64,000 nucleotides of DNA from JANWHQ01 sp963775275 (GTDB lineage: Bacteria > Pseudomonadota > Alphaproteobacteria > Caulobacterales > Caulobacteraceae), in contig CAVZII010000005.1 of the NCBI GenBank assembly GCA_963775275.1, positions 1,984,001-2,048,000 of the forward strand. Reading direction: 5' to 3'. The notes under the pieces are model-generated. The model worked only from the letters and a program-made list of their open reading frames with translations, was not told the DNA's origin and did not search any database. The translations under genes were made by a program, and so were the position numbers. This document shows positions 1 through 8,252 of this stretch, one piece after another; the first letter of the stretch is position 1; the number at the start of each line of letters is the position of its first letter.

Positions 1-1086
1 GAAGGTCGTCTCGGTCAGGTTCGAGCCGGTCATGAACGGCACATGGGCCGAGACCGCCGGCGCGGTCGGATCGAACGGGTTGCGGGGCAGGGCTCCCCCG
101 TCGACCGTCGGGCCGAAGCCGCCGCCGAGCCTCGCTGCGCCCATGGCCTTCAGGATGTCGGCGGGCGCCGCCGCGGCGAGGGCCGCCGCGTCCCCGGGCT
201 TGATCCCCAGCGTGTCCAGCACCTGCCTGGCCGCCGCCGTCGCCTTGTCGGCGGGAGTCGCGCGGATCGCCGAGCCGCTTTCGGCGATGGCCCGGTGGAA
301 CAGGCCCTTGGCGTCCGGCATGGCCATCAGGGTCGAGACCTTGCCCGCCCCGCCGGACTCCCCGAACGCGGTCACGCAGCCCGGATCGCCGCCGAAAGAC
401 GCGATGTTGTCGTGGACCCACCTCAGGGCCGCCACGCAGTCCAGCATGCCGGCGTTGCCCGAGCCGGCGAACGGCTCGCCCATCAGCTCGTCCAGATGCA
501 GGAAGCCGAAGATGTTGAGCCGGTGGTTGATGGTGACGATCACCAGGTCCTGGTTCGCCGCCAGCCGCGCGCCGTCGTACCAGGGCGCCGAGCCCCCGCC
601 GACCGTGTAGCCGCCGCCGTGGTGCCAGACCATCACCGGCCGCTTGCCGCTCAGCGACGGCGTCCAGACGTTCAGCACCAGGCAGTCCTCGCCCTGCCCT
701 GACTGGGCCAGCGAGCCGGTCTCCTCCGGGATGATCGGAAAGATCGGCTGGACGCTGAGATGGCCGAACTCGGTCGCGTCGCGCACCCCGGCCCAGGGCT
801 GGACCGGCTGGGGCGCCCTGAACCGGTTCGCTCCGCCCGTCGGCGCGCCATAGGGCACGCCCTTGAAGACCAGGACAGATCCTTGCTGGGCGCCGCGCAC
901 CTTGCCCGCCGTGGTCTCCGCCACCGGACCGGCTGCGCCGCCGCCGCCCGAGCCCGCGTCCTTGCCGCCGATCTTCCTGAGCAGCGCCGCGGGCGAGATC
1001 CTGGCCTCCGCCACGCCCGCGCCCGCGATCACCGCCCCGGCCGCCGCCGCGCCGATCAGCGCTCGCCTGTCGATTGGATTGCTCAT
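1..1086 (-). CDS. Carboxylesterase type B, secreted (3' end outside window)
   Basis: Type-B carboxylesterase (alpha/beta hydrolase) that would cleave carboxylic esters outside the cytoplasm. The ATG at 1086 opens MSNPIDRRALIGAAAAGAV, a signal sequence with an RR motif suggestive of Tat export. The mature part shows the family's early GKVRG and FKGVPYGAP stretches, the NVWTP and VMVWHHGGGY oxyanion region, and the nucleophile elbow FGESGGAGK with the catalytic Ser near residue 244. About 362 residues are visible; full-length members have roughly 500-550, so the acidic and histidine catalytic residues lie beyond base 1. It diverges from the PPOX gene downstream. The substrate cannot be read from sequence; fungal-type lipases and para-nitrobenzyl esterases share this fold. 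Confidence 0.9.
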   Translation of the reverse strand, partial: MSNPIDRRALIGAAAAGAVIAGAGVAEARISPAALLRKIGGKDAGSGGGGAAGPVAETTAGKVRGAQQGSVLVFKGVPYGAPTGGANRFRAPQPVQPWAGVRDATEFGHLSVQPIFPIIPEETGSLAQSGQGEDCLVLNVWTPSLSGKRPVMVWHHGGGYTVGGGSAPWYDGARLAANQDLVIVTINHRLNIFGFLHLDELMGEPFAGSGNAGMLDCVAALRWVHDNIASFGGDPGCVTAFGESGGAGKVSTLMAMPDAKGLFHRAIAESGSAIRATPADKATAAARQVLDTLGIKPGDAAALAAAAPADILKAMGAARLGGGFGPTVDGGALPRNPFDPTAPAVSAHVPFMTGSNLTETTF

Positions 1087-1189
1087 GCCGCCCCGTCTCC
1101 CGCCCCTGGACCCCAAAGCCGTCGGCCGCGGCCCTTCCCCGCCAGATTGGAGCAGGCCCAGCTGAGCCGCAAGCGCCGGCTGGCCCTCT

Positions 1190-1259
1190 TCGCCCTCGCC
1201 CCGCTCGCGGGGAGAGGGAGGGGCCCAGCCCGTCAGGGCTGGGAGGGCGAGGGGCGAAG
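1190..1259. repeat. Intergenic palindromic (REP-like) repeat
   Basis: This GC-rich inverted repeat lies between the esterase and the PPOX gene. The outer arms TTCGCCCTCGCC and GGCGAGGGGCGAA face each other, with a smaller hairpin CCAGCCC/GGGCTGG inside. It contains the CCCCGCTCGCGGGGA core, related to the CCCCGCGAGCGG sequences at both ends of the nearby insertion element. It is probably a non-coding dispersed repeat. Confidence 0.6.
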
Positions 1260-1362
1260 CGCAGCCGCCGCCGTCGCCTGCGTCTGGACTCTCGCCCCGG
1301 CCTCAAGGATACGTTCGCCAGGGCCGCACGAGACCGGACAACCGCCAAGGGGGCTTCACGCC

Positions 1363-1797
1363 ATGGGTTCCATTCCCAAGAAGATCCAGCCGCACATCAA
1401 CGGGGCCTTCCCCGCGCACGTCTGCACGATCGGCACCTGCCTGCCGGACGGCTACGCCCAGATCACCCCCCGCGGCAGCGTCCAGGTCTATGACGACGAC
1501 CACATCTCGCTGTGGGAGCGCGGCCGCGGCTCCACCACGGCCAACATGGAGGACGGCTCCAAGGTCACGGTCTACTATTCGAACTACGACCTGATGGCCG
1601 AGGGCGTCCTGCCCATCGCCGGCATCGCCCGCCTCTACGGCGTCGCGACCGTCTACAAGTCCGGCCCGGTCTACGACCAGGTCTGGGAGCGGCTGATCCA
1701 GCCCGAGAAGGACCGCGATCCCGACAAGAAGGGCTACGCCGTCCTGATCAAGATCGAGCGCTCCGAGGACCTCCTCGGCCAGCCCATCACGGACTGA
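1363..1797 (+). CDS. Pyridoxamine 5'-phosphate oxidase family protein (FMN-binding split barrel)
   Basis: This 144-residue protein is of PPOX/FMN-binding split-barrel type. The start is the ATG at 1363, preceded by AAGGGGG; the longer upstream frame is low-complexity and includes the REP, so it is not coding. The pattern HVCTIGTCLPDGYAQITPRG followed by HISLWERGRGSTTANMEDGS matches the family's barrel strands and its cofactor-binding loop. Members of this size usually bind FMN or a related cofactor and act on small molecules. They are not the biosynthetic PdxH enzyme, which is longer. No operon partner is evident: the next feature is an insertion element beginning 12 bases after the stop codon. 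Confidence 0.75.
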   Translation: MGSIPKKIQPHINGAFPAHVCTIGTCLPDGYAQITPRGSVQVYDDDHISLWERGRGSTTANMEDGSKVTVYYSNYDLMAEGVLPIAGIARLYGVATVYKSGPVYDQVWERLIQPEKDRDPDKKGYAVLIKIERSEDLLGQPITD

Positions 1798-1809
1798 AGC
1801 CTGCCTGGT

Positions 1810-1843
1810 CCTCCCCCGCGAGCGGCTAGGGGATTCACACATC
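1810..1843. repeat. Left terminal inverted repeat of the IS4-family element
   Basis: It matches the reverse complement of 3293-3326 at 32 of 34 positions. It sits immediately outside the transposase stop codon region. Confidence 0.75.
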
Positions 1844-3209
1844 GCCGAGGGCCTCGCGCAGGGCCCATCCAGCGGAGAGGGACCGGAAGTACTGGAGGCC
1901 GTGTCTGAAGGTGATGGGTCCTGGCGGCTTGGAGTTGGGGTAGCCGTCCCATCCGCCGAGCTTGGCGATGGCCCAGCCGGCCCAGGCGAGGGAGCCTGGG
2001 GCGTGCGGGTTCTTCTGCAAGGCGGTCTTGCCTTCGAGCTCGGGCACGAGAGCCTGGAGCGTGACGATCTCTGCCGGAGTGAAGGCGACCCCGGCCGGCT
2101 GGTCGGACCTGCCGTGGCGGGCCTGGACGAGCTGCATGATGATGCAGGCCGCCCGCGCGGCGATGGCGGTGAGCTTGATGAGCCGCTCGGCGCTCTCGAT
2201 CTGGCTGTCCTCCAGCTGCAGGCCCTGCTGCTTCAGGGTCCGGAAGAACTGCTCGATGATCCAGCGCTGGCGGTACCAGCCCACCACCCGCCAGGCCATG
2301 GCCGCGTCCTCGATGGGATGGGTGGTCAAGAGCCGCCACAGGACCGGCTCCACGCCCTGGGGCGCATCTTGTTCGCTCACCTCCACCAGGCTCACGCGAA
2401 CCGTCTTGGGCAGGCCTGTCTCGGCGGTCTTGAGGGGCCGCTTCAACGTGATCTCTCCATAGCGGACCAGAAGATGGGCCTGTCTGGCCGGGCGGCCTGC
2501 CCGCTCGCGCAGATCCTCCACCACGGCCATGCCCGCCGAGGCCAGCGGAGCCGTCGACAGCCTGCCGCCCTCCTCGATCGGCCGGTCGTGCATGGCCCGC
2601 GTCAGGATGTGGAACTTCGCCTCCGGCGTTCGCGCCCACTTGGCGTAGATGTCGCTCTCCCGGTCGCTGACCTCCGTCACCATGGCCGCGTGGGCCAGGA
2701 CCGGCTTGGCCGCCTCGGCCGTCGACAGCCAACGCTGCGAACTCCTTGTCCTCCAAGGCCCGCTTGCCGTGCGGCGTCGCCACCCGGCCCTCCCGGGTCC
2801 AGATCTGGCCCGCCGCCAGGCCCAGCAACGCGCCAGTGGCCGCGTCCACGGCCAGCATCGGGTGCAGCAACAGGCCCCGGGCGCGGCCGCCCTTGCCGAT
2901 CTCTCCCAACTCCCTGAGCCGCTCGTCCGTGGTGCGGAAGCTGATCTCGCTGGTGTCCTGGATGGCCAGCACATGACGCCCGGCGCAGGCCGCCGACGCC
3001 TCCCAGCCCCAGCCCTCGATCAGGCTCTGTGTCGTCACTCGCCCGTTCGCCAAGAACCGATTGAAGCCTACGATCAGATGCCGCGCGCCCCGCGCCATCC
3101 GCCGAAGGCAGACGCTCTGGTGCGATACCATGCACGAGAGCAACTCGCCGCCCCGTCGGTCGATCCGACCATCCCCGAACCCGCCAAGCGACCATTCAAC
3201 CGCCGTCAT
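1835..3209 (-). pseudogene. IS4-family (Tn5-like) transposase, frameshifted
   Basis: DDE transposase of the IS4 family, about 458 residues if repaired. The ATG at 3209 follows GGAGGTGTCGCG. The first catalytic Asp is in HVLAIQDTSEISF, the second in VVSDRESDIYAKW, and the Glu in the YREK-type motif YRQRWIIEQFFRTLKQQG. All three are present. The frame is broken near 2740: the N-terminal frame runs to LEDKE and the C-terminal frame resumes at SQRWLSTAEAAKPVL. A single inserted base explains this, and the total length is 3n+1. IS4 elements are not known for programmed frameshifting, so this is either an inactive copy or a consensus error. Confidence 0.85.
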
Positions 3210-3292
3210 CGCGACACCTCCAACCAAAGCGTCGCTCAACAAATCAACCCAACAGCGCCCAGGCCAATCACGCCCGAGTCATCCAGCCGTGA

Positions 3293-3326
3293 GATCTGTG
3301 CATCCCCTAGCCGCTCGCGGGGGAGG
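3293..3326. repeat. Right terminal inverted repeat of the IS4-family element
   Basis: Inverted partner of 1810-1843. The CCCCTAG tip continues outward into CCGCTCGCGGGGGAGG, a REP-like half palindrome. Confidence 0.75.
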
Positions 3327-3359
3327 CGGTCCGGAGGACCGGAGAGGGGCGGGCGAGGC

Positions 3360-4247
3360 TCAGGCCCGCGGCCTTTCCCCCACGATCGACACCCGCTGGC
3401 CGTAGCGCGCGTGGGGGAAGTAGTCCCAGACCGCCTTGTGCTGGGTCGCGCGGTTGTCCCAGAACACAAGGGTGTTCGGGGCCCAGCGCACGCGGCACTG
3501 GAGCTCCGGCTGGGTCTCGACGTGCCGCATCAGAAGCTCGAGGATCGCGTCGCTCTCGTTGCGCTGCAGCTCCACGATCCGGGTCGTGAAGCCGCGGTTG
3601 ACGTAGAGGCATTTGCGTCCGGTTTCCGGGTGGCGGGCGACCACCGGGTGGACGGCCCTTGGCCAGCCCTGCGGCGGCGGGGCGATGTCGTAGCCGTCCA
3701 CATAGAGCCGCGCCCCGTCGTGGACGGCGCTCAGGGGATCGATCAGCCGCCTGATGGGCGCCGACAGGGCGTCGTAGGCGGCCGCTGTGGACGCGAACAT
3801 GGTGTCGCCGCCGGAGCCGATGTCCGGCGTCCTGGTCACATGGAGCATGGAGCCCATCGGCGGCTCCTCGTGGCAGGTCACGTCCGTGTGCCATTCCTCG
3901 CCCGGCGCGTGGCCGGACGACTCGTCCGCCTTGACCACGTAGATCTCGGGATCGGAGCCGTCGGTCGTCCCGGCCTTGGAATGGTAGGGGTGGCTGTGCA
4001 GGCGCCCGAACATCCGCCCGAAACGCTTGTGGTCCTCCGCCGTCAGGTGCTGGTCGCGGAAGACCAGGACGTGGAAGAGGTTCAGCGCCTGGCGGATCTC
4101 GGCGTACTGGTCGGGGCCCAAGGGCCGGCTGAGGTCCACGCCCTCGATCTCGGCGCCGATCACCGGCGTCAGCGGACGCGCCGCCAGGGTCCGGGGCGCG
4201 AACGCGGCCGTCTCGATCCTCAGACGGCGGATCGCGCGGGTGGCCAC
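3360..4247 (-). CDS. TauD/TfdA-family Fe(II)/2-oxoglutarate dioxygenase
   Basis: This 295-residue non-heme iron, 2-oxoglutarate-dependent dioxygenase belongs to the TauD/TfdA family. Visible are VIGAEIEGVDLSRPL at the N-terminus, the metal-binding HxD in EEWHTDVTCHEEPP, and the distal His plus 2-oxoglutarate-binding Arg in NRATQHKAVWDYFPHARYGQR. The likely start is GTG at 4247, one base after the stop of the GST gene, so the two are translationally coupled. It is the last gene of the MFS-oxidase-GST-dioxygenase operon. The family hydroxylates substrates such as taurine, alkyl sulfates or phenoxyacetates. Given the neighbours, I infer an aromatic or ether-like substrate, not taurine. Confidence 0.88.
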   Translation of the reverse strand: MATRAIRRLRIETAAFAPRTLAARPLTPVIGAEIEGVDLSRPLGPDQYAEIRQALNLFHVLVFRDQHLTAEDHKRFGRMFGRLHSHPYHSKAGTTDGSDPEIYVVKADESSGHAPGEEWHTDVTCHEEPPMGSMLHVTRTPDIGSGGDTMFASTAAAYDALSAPIRRLIDPLSAVHDGARLYVDGYDIAPPPQGWPRAVHPVVARHPETGRKCLYVNRGFTTRIVELQRNESDAILELLMRHVETQPELQCRVRWAPNTLVFWDNRATQHKAVWDYFPHARYGQRVSIVGERPRA

Positions 4248-4248
4248 T

Positions 4249-5028
4249 TCACGCGGCCCCCGGCCGCTTCAGGTGGGCCAGCCGCTCGGCCGAGAAGGCG
4301 CGACCCATGTCCCAGGCCTGCTTGGCCGCCGGCCGCTCGTAGATCCGCCTCAGCCATTCCATCAGGTGCGGCGTCGCCTCGTCCGACACCCCGCTCTCGG
4401 GCCGCATCGGCAGGAAGTAGGTGGTGTTGAAGCAGTTGATGTCGGCCAGGGAATAGGTCTCGCCGGCCATCCAGGCGTGGCGGGAGAGGTTCTCCTCCAT
4501 CATCCGCACGCCGAAGGCGGCCTTGCGCGCCAACTCCTCCAGCTCCCCCGGCGCGAAGGTCCCATAGGTGGCCTTGGTCCAGGACGCCCGGCGCTCCTTC
4601 TGGGGGATGGCGGCGATGCGTTTCTTCATCTCCGCGTCCTCCTCGGCCGACATCTGCGGGCGCGAGCGGCCCCGGGCCCAGGCGCCCATGCTGACCGAGG
4701 GGGCGAAGTACTCGTCCATGAACTTCATCCACCAGCGCATGCGCCAGCGCTCGACCGGATCGCTGGGCCGCAGGCTCGGCCCGTCGAAGGCCGCGTCGAC
4801 ATATTCCATGATGGCCGTGGATTCGTAGAGCTTCAGCTCGCCATGGGTGGCCGCCGGGATCACGCCCAGCGGGTTGATCGCCAGGTACTCGGGCGAATGG
4901 TGCTCGAACTTCGTCATGTCGATGTAGTGGCTGACGAAGGGCGCGCCCTTTTCCGTCAGCGCCATGATCGGCTTGCCGGAATTGGCGTTGGGCTCCCAGT
5001 GGTAGAGGGTGAAGACCTCGCTCGTCAT
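4249..5028 (-). CDS. Glutathione S-transferase, LigF (beta-etherase)-like
   Basis: This 259-residue cytosolic GST resembles the LigF/LigE beta-aryl etherases. The thioredoxin-like half contains YHWEPNANSGKPIMAL, where the Ser of the NSGKP motif is the likely catalytic residue. FEHHSPEYLAINPLGVIPA and YESTAIMEYVD follow. The helical half carries SLADINCFNTTY. Its ATG overlaps the stop of the upstream flavoenzyme gene by four bases. It is one of three related GSTs in this window (others at 44623 and 45398). A role in glutathione-dependent cleavage or isomerisation of an aromatic intermediate is inferred from homology and context; the actual substrate is unknown. Confidence 0.88.
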   Translation of the reverse strand: MTSEVFTLYHWEPNANSGKPIMALTEKGAPFVSHYIDMTKFEHHSPEYLAINPLGVIPAATHGELKLYESTAIMEYVDAAFDGPSLRPSDPVERWRMRWWMKFMDEYFAPSVSMGAWARGRSRPQMSAEEDAEMKKRIAAIPQKERRASWTKATYGTFAPGELEELARKAAFGVRMMEENLSRHAWMAGETYSLADINCFNTTYFLPMRPESGVSDEATPHLMEWLRRIYERPAAKQAWDMGRAFSAERLAHLKRPGAA

Positions 5029-6611
5029 GTCCTCCGTCCCATGCCCTGGGGCCAGACGCCCTGCTTGCCCGGCGAGAGGATTCCCTTGGGGTCCAGGGCG
5101 TCCTTCAGCCGCTCGTTCAGCCGGCGCAGCGCGTGGTCGCCCCAGCTGTACTGCTCGCCCACCAGGTCCATGAACGCCACGTGCGCCCGGTACTCGCCGA
5201 TGCCCTCGGGCCCGAACTCCTCGACCAGCTGCTTGCAGACGCTGCGCGCGCCCGCGGTCTGGCTGGCGTCGTGGCGGTCATAGATGATCAGGAAGATGTG
5301 GTGCAGGTGCCGCGCCGCGCAGGTGAAACCGCCGAAATAGTCCATGCCGTTCTCTCTCGCGCGCGCCTTCACGCGTTTGTAGACCCGCGTGGCCTCCTTG
5401 CCGTTCGGCGCCACGATCGGCGAGAAGCCGAGGTGGCCGCAATCCTCGCCGCGGAACTTCAGGGGCTGCAGGGCGAAGAGCGCCGGCACCCCCGCCAGGA
5501 TGCTGGTCGGGCCCTCGACCTCCGAGGGCCATAGCCCGTCCGGTCCCTTGGCCAGCTGCTTCTCGCCCAGGACCTCGGCCCCGGGTATCGCGTCGAAGGC
5601 GCGGCGCACCTGCTTGAAGCGGGCGTCCAGCATGTCCTCGTCGCCATAGAGGGCGAAGCGCAGGTTCCAGTAGCCGCCCCCGAGCTCGCGCTGGATCTTC
5701 GTGAGCACCTCCTCGGGCATGGCGCCCTCGCCGTCGTACCAGCGCGAGCGCGGCGCGATCGAGGCGGCCTGGCGGGTGACGTTGGCGAGGACGGCGTGGT
5801 TCTGGATCACGTCGCGCCGGCGCAGCGGCCCCACCGCGTCGATGGCGGCCTCCAGGTCCGCCTCGTTCTGGAATCTCACCTCGCACGGCATGATCCCGTC
5901 CGGCTGGGGCATCATCCAGAGCCCCATCTTGGTCACCACGCCGAGGTTGGACTGCAGGAAGACGCCGTCCAGCGAGGGCCCGTAGCCGCCCTTGAACAGC
6001 TGCCAGCTGGTGGAGCCGGGCAGGGCGCCCATGCCCGTGCGCACCACCTCGCCATTGGCCAGCACCACCTCCAGGCCGCAGATCTGGGCGGCATGGTCGC
6101 CATAGGGCGTGTAGCCGATGCCCCGCTCCAGCGCGTTGGCCAGCACGCTGCCCCAGCCGAGCGCAGGCGCCGAGATCCAGAGCTTCAGCCGCCGTTCCTT
6201 GACGTATTCATAGAGGTCGAAGAACTGCACGCCCGGCTCGACCACGCAGTAGGCCTGCTCCTCGTTGACCTCGATGATGCGGTTCATCCGGTGGAGGTCG
6301 AGCGCGATGGAGCCGCTGACGCGGGGCGCCCCGCCGCCATAGCCGAGGTTGCGGCCGGTGGAGAAGGTCCAAAGGGGAATCCCGTGCTCGCCGGCGATCC
6401 GGACCGCCGCCTGCACCTCCTCGACGCTCCTGGGCAGCACGGCCGCCGAGCAGACAAAGCCCTCGTCGCCCACGAACCCGTAGGGGTCCTGGTAGGGCGA
6501 CAGGTCCGAACCCGGGCCCAGCACAGCGTCATCGCCCAGCGCGGCGGCGAAAGCCTTCAGCGCGCGGTCCAGCGCGGCCGCGGAGACTCCCGGCGGCGTC
6601 GTTCCGTCCAT
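5025..6611 (-). CDS. FAD-linked oxidase of the vanillyl-alcohol oxidase / 4-cresol dehydrogenase family
   Basis: This 528-residue flavoenzyme would oxidise para-substituted phenols. The chosen ATG at 6611 follows GGAAAGGAAAAGGC; a longer reading starts at 6647. The N-terminal FAD domain shows the PP-loop region WTFSTGRNLGYGGGAP and the segment GWGSVLANALERGIGYTPYGD. The C-terminal part closely follows the VAO pattern: GHLGFSPIV (His near residue 393 is the likely covalent FAD attachment), GEYRAHVAFMD (Tyr-Arg pair near 474-475 that binds the phenolate in VAO), and DPKGILSPGKQGVWP at the end. Vanillyl-alcohol oxidase, eugenol oxidase and 4-cresol dehydrogenase are all possible. It lies 19 bases behind the MFS gene and overlaps the GST gene. 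Confidence 0.9.
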   Translation of the reverse strand: MDGTTPPGVSAAALDRALKAFAAALGDDAVLGPGSDLSPYQDPYGFVGDEGFVCSAAVLPRSVEEVQAAVRIAGEHGIPLWTFSTGRNLGYGGGAPRVSGSIALDLHRMNRIIEVNEEQAYCVVEPGVQFFDLYEYVKERRLKLWISAPALGWGSVLANALERGIGYTPYGDHAAQICGLEVVLANGEVVRTGMGALPGSTSWQLFKGGYGPSLDGVFLQSNLGVVTKMGLWMMPQPDGIMPCEVRFQNEADLEAAIDAVGPLRRRDVIQNHAVLANVTRQAASIAPRSRWYDGEGAMPEEVLTKIQRELGGGYWNLRFALYGDEDMLDARFKQVRRAFDAIPGAEVLGEKQLAKGPDGLWPSEVEGPTSILAGVPALFALQPLKFRGEDCGHLGFSPIVAPNGKEATRVYKRVKARARENGMDYFGGFTCAARHLHHIFLIIYDRHDASQTAGARSVCKQLVEEFGPEGIGEYRAHVAFMDLVGEQYSWGDHALRRLNERLKDALDPKGILSPGKQGVWPQGMGRRT

Positions 6612-6630
6612 GCCTTTTCCTTTCCTTCGG

Positions 6631-8053
6631 TCAGACCTCGTGGGCACGCTCTTCCCTGACCGGGATCATCACCATCAGGCCCATGAACAGGAAGAACACC
6701 CCCACCAGCACGCCCGCCCTCTGGCTGTGGAACGCGGTGGTGATGATTCCGATCGCCAGCGGGCCCAGGAACGAGGTGGCCGTCCCAGACAGCGAATAGA
6801 TCCCGAAGAACTCGTTCAGCATCTTGGGCGGCGAGAGCTTGGCCATCATCGCCCGGCTGGTCACCAGCCCGCCGGTCACGAAGAAGGCGATCGAGGCCTG
6901 GGCGGTCAGGAACACCTTGTCCGGCAGGGTCGGGAATGGGCTCGAAATCCGCGACCAGCTGGGCTGGCGACAGGTGGATGAAGAACACCATTTCCGGGGT
7001 CACCGAGAAGATCACCACATTGGCGATCAGGCAGCCGGCGACGAAGATCATGGTCGAGGGCTTGGAGCCGATCTTCTGGTCGAGCCAGCCGGCGAACAGG
7101 CCCGCCAGGGCCGCCACCACGCTGTTGATCAGGCCCTCGATGGCCAGCGTCGAAGCGCTCCAGTGCAGGATGCCGCCGGCGAACACGCCGGTGAACAGCA
7201 TCATGGCGATGAAGCCCTCGTTGTAGCTCATCCGCGAGATCAGGAAGACGACGAGGTTCTTGTAGTGGCCGACCTTGCGGACCGTGTCGGCAAGCTGGGC
7301 GATCCCGCCCCGGATCGCCTCGGGGATGCTGCGCGAGGTCGAGGGCTGGTCCGGTGTGAACAGGAAGAGCGGCAGGGCGAAGATCGCGAACCAGGCCCCG
7401 GCCAGGAGGCCCACGGCCCGCTCGGGCTGGTGGATCGCCTTGTCGAGCCCGAACAGCGGGTGCGGATTCTGGGTCCAGGCGAACAGCACGAAGCCGAACA
7501 CCACGATGCCCATGGCGTTGCCGACGGCGAAGCCGAGCCCGCTCAGGAACCCGATCCGGCCGGGCGCGATGCTGGGCAGCATGGCGCTGTCGAAGAGGCT
7601 GGAATACTCGAAGGTCACCGCCGCCAGCGCCAGCGCGCCCATCGCCACGTACATCAGGGGGCCGGGCGACATGCCGGGGACCAGCCACCACGTCGCCATC
7701 ATGCAGGGCGCGCCGATGATCACGCAGGCCGCCATCCAGGGCTTTCGTCGCCCGCCGGCGTCGGCGATGGCGCCGAGGACCGGGGCGGTCAGGGCGATCA
7801 GGAGCGCCGCGGCCGAGGTGAGGTAGCTCCAGGCCGTCTGGCCTTTCACCGGGTCGGTGATGACGACCGTGGAGAAATAGGCCGAGAAGACGAAGATGTT
7901 GACCAGGACGTTGTAGGGGCTGCGCGAGCCGTCGAAGAGGGCCCATGAAACCTGGCCCAGCAGGCTCGCGGGCCTGTGCGGCGGCGTGACGCCCTCGCGC
8001 GCCTCGGCCTCCGCAGGCGCCATCGGCCCGATCAGATCGCTCGCGTCGACCAT
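6631..8053 (-). CDS. MFS transporter, UMF1/Atg22-like, frame broken by one-base indel
   Basis: This inner-membrane transporter has about 12 helices and about 474 residues if repaired. The ATG at 8053 follows GGGAAGC. The N-terminal segment SWALFDGSRSPYNVLVNIFVF and the ADAGGRRKPWM loop resemble the UMF1 (Atg22-like) subfamily. The first frame is good until about 6945, then drifts to non-membrane sequence. The third frame carries on with FLTAQASIAFFVTGGLVTSRAMM to VMIPVREERAHEV and stops at 6631. Total length is 3n+1, so one extra base explains it. As first gene of the operon with the VAO-type oxidase, GST and TauD-like protein, it may import their substrate. Confidence 0.82.
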
Positions 8054-8252
8054 ACGGATGCTTCCCGGCTCGCGTTTCCCCGGAGCGCGTCAGGCGAAAG
8101 TGCGTGCGGTTTCGCCGCCCCAACGCGCTCCAAACCAAACATTCTGGAGCGCGCTTCGGCGGCCCGGCGATTCCGCCTGACCCCATCGTGCTCCTGCGCC
8201 ACTATCCGGACGCCGCGCGCCGAAGCAAGCGCTTGCGCGGAGACGCGGGACT

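Larger units (their letters stand above)
1810..3326 (-). mobile_element. IS4-family insertion sequence (IS50/Tn5-like), about 1.5 kb
   Basis: A single transposase reading (frameshifted) is enclosed by imperfect inverted repeats of 34 bases, 1810-1843 and 3293-3326, with two mismatches. The inner part of each end reads CTAGGGGATxCACAxATC. The outer part, CCTCCCCCGCGAGCGG, resembles the chromosomal REP core, so the true element tip may be at CTAGGGG and the outer arms may be a pre-existing palindrome. I could not find a convincing direct target duplication. The size fits the IS4 family. Confidence 0.8.

Noticed and set aside
2735..2745. Programmed frameshift in the transposase
   Set aside because: IS4-family transposases are made from one frame, and no slippery heptamer such as A6G is present at the break.
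1800..3335. Target-site duplication flanking the insertion element
   Set aside because: Neither the sequence outside CTAGGGG nor the sequence outside the 34-base repeats shows a convincing direct repeat of 8-12 bases.
4027..5283. Long plus-strand open frame opposite the GST and oxidase genes
   Set aside because: It is a high-GC shadow: Arg/Gly/Pro/Ala-rich, with no family motifs, and antisense to clearly conserved genes. Many similar long frames in the window were left out for the same reason.
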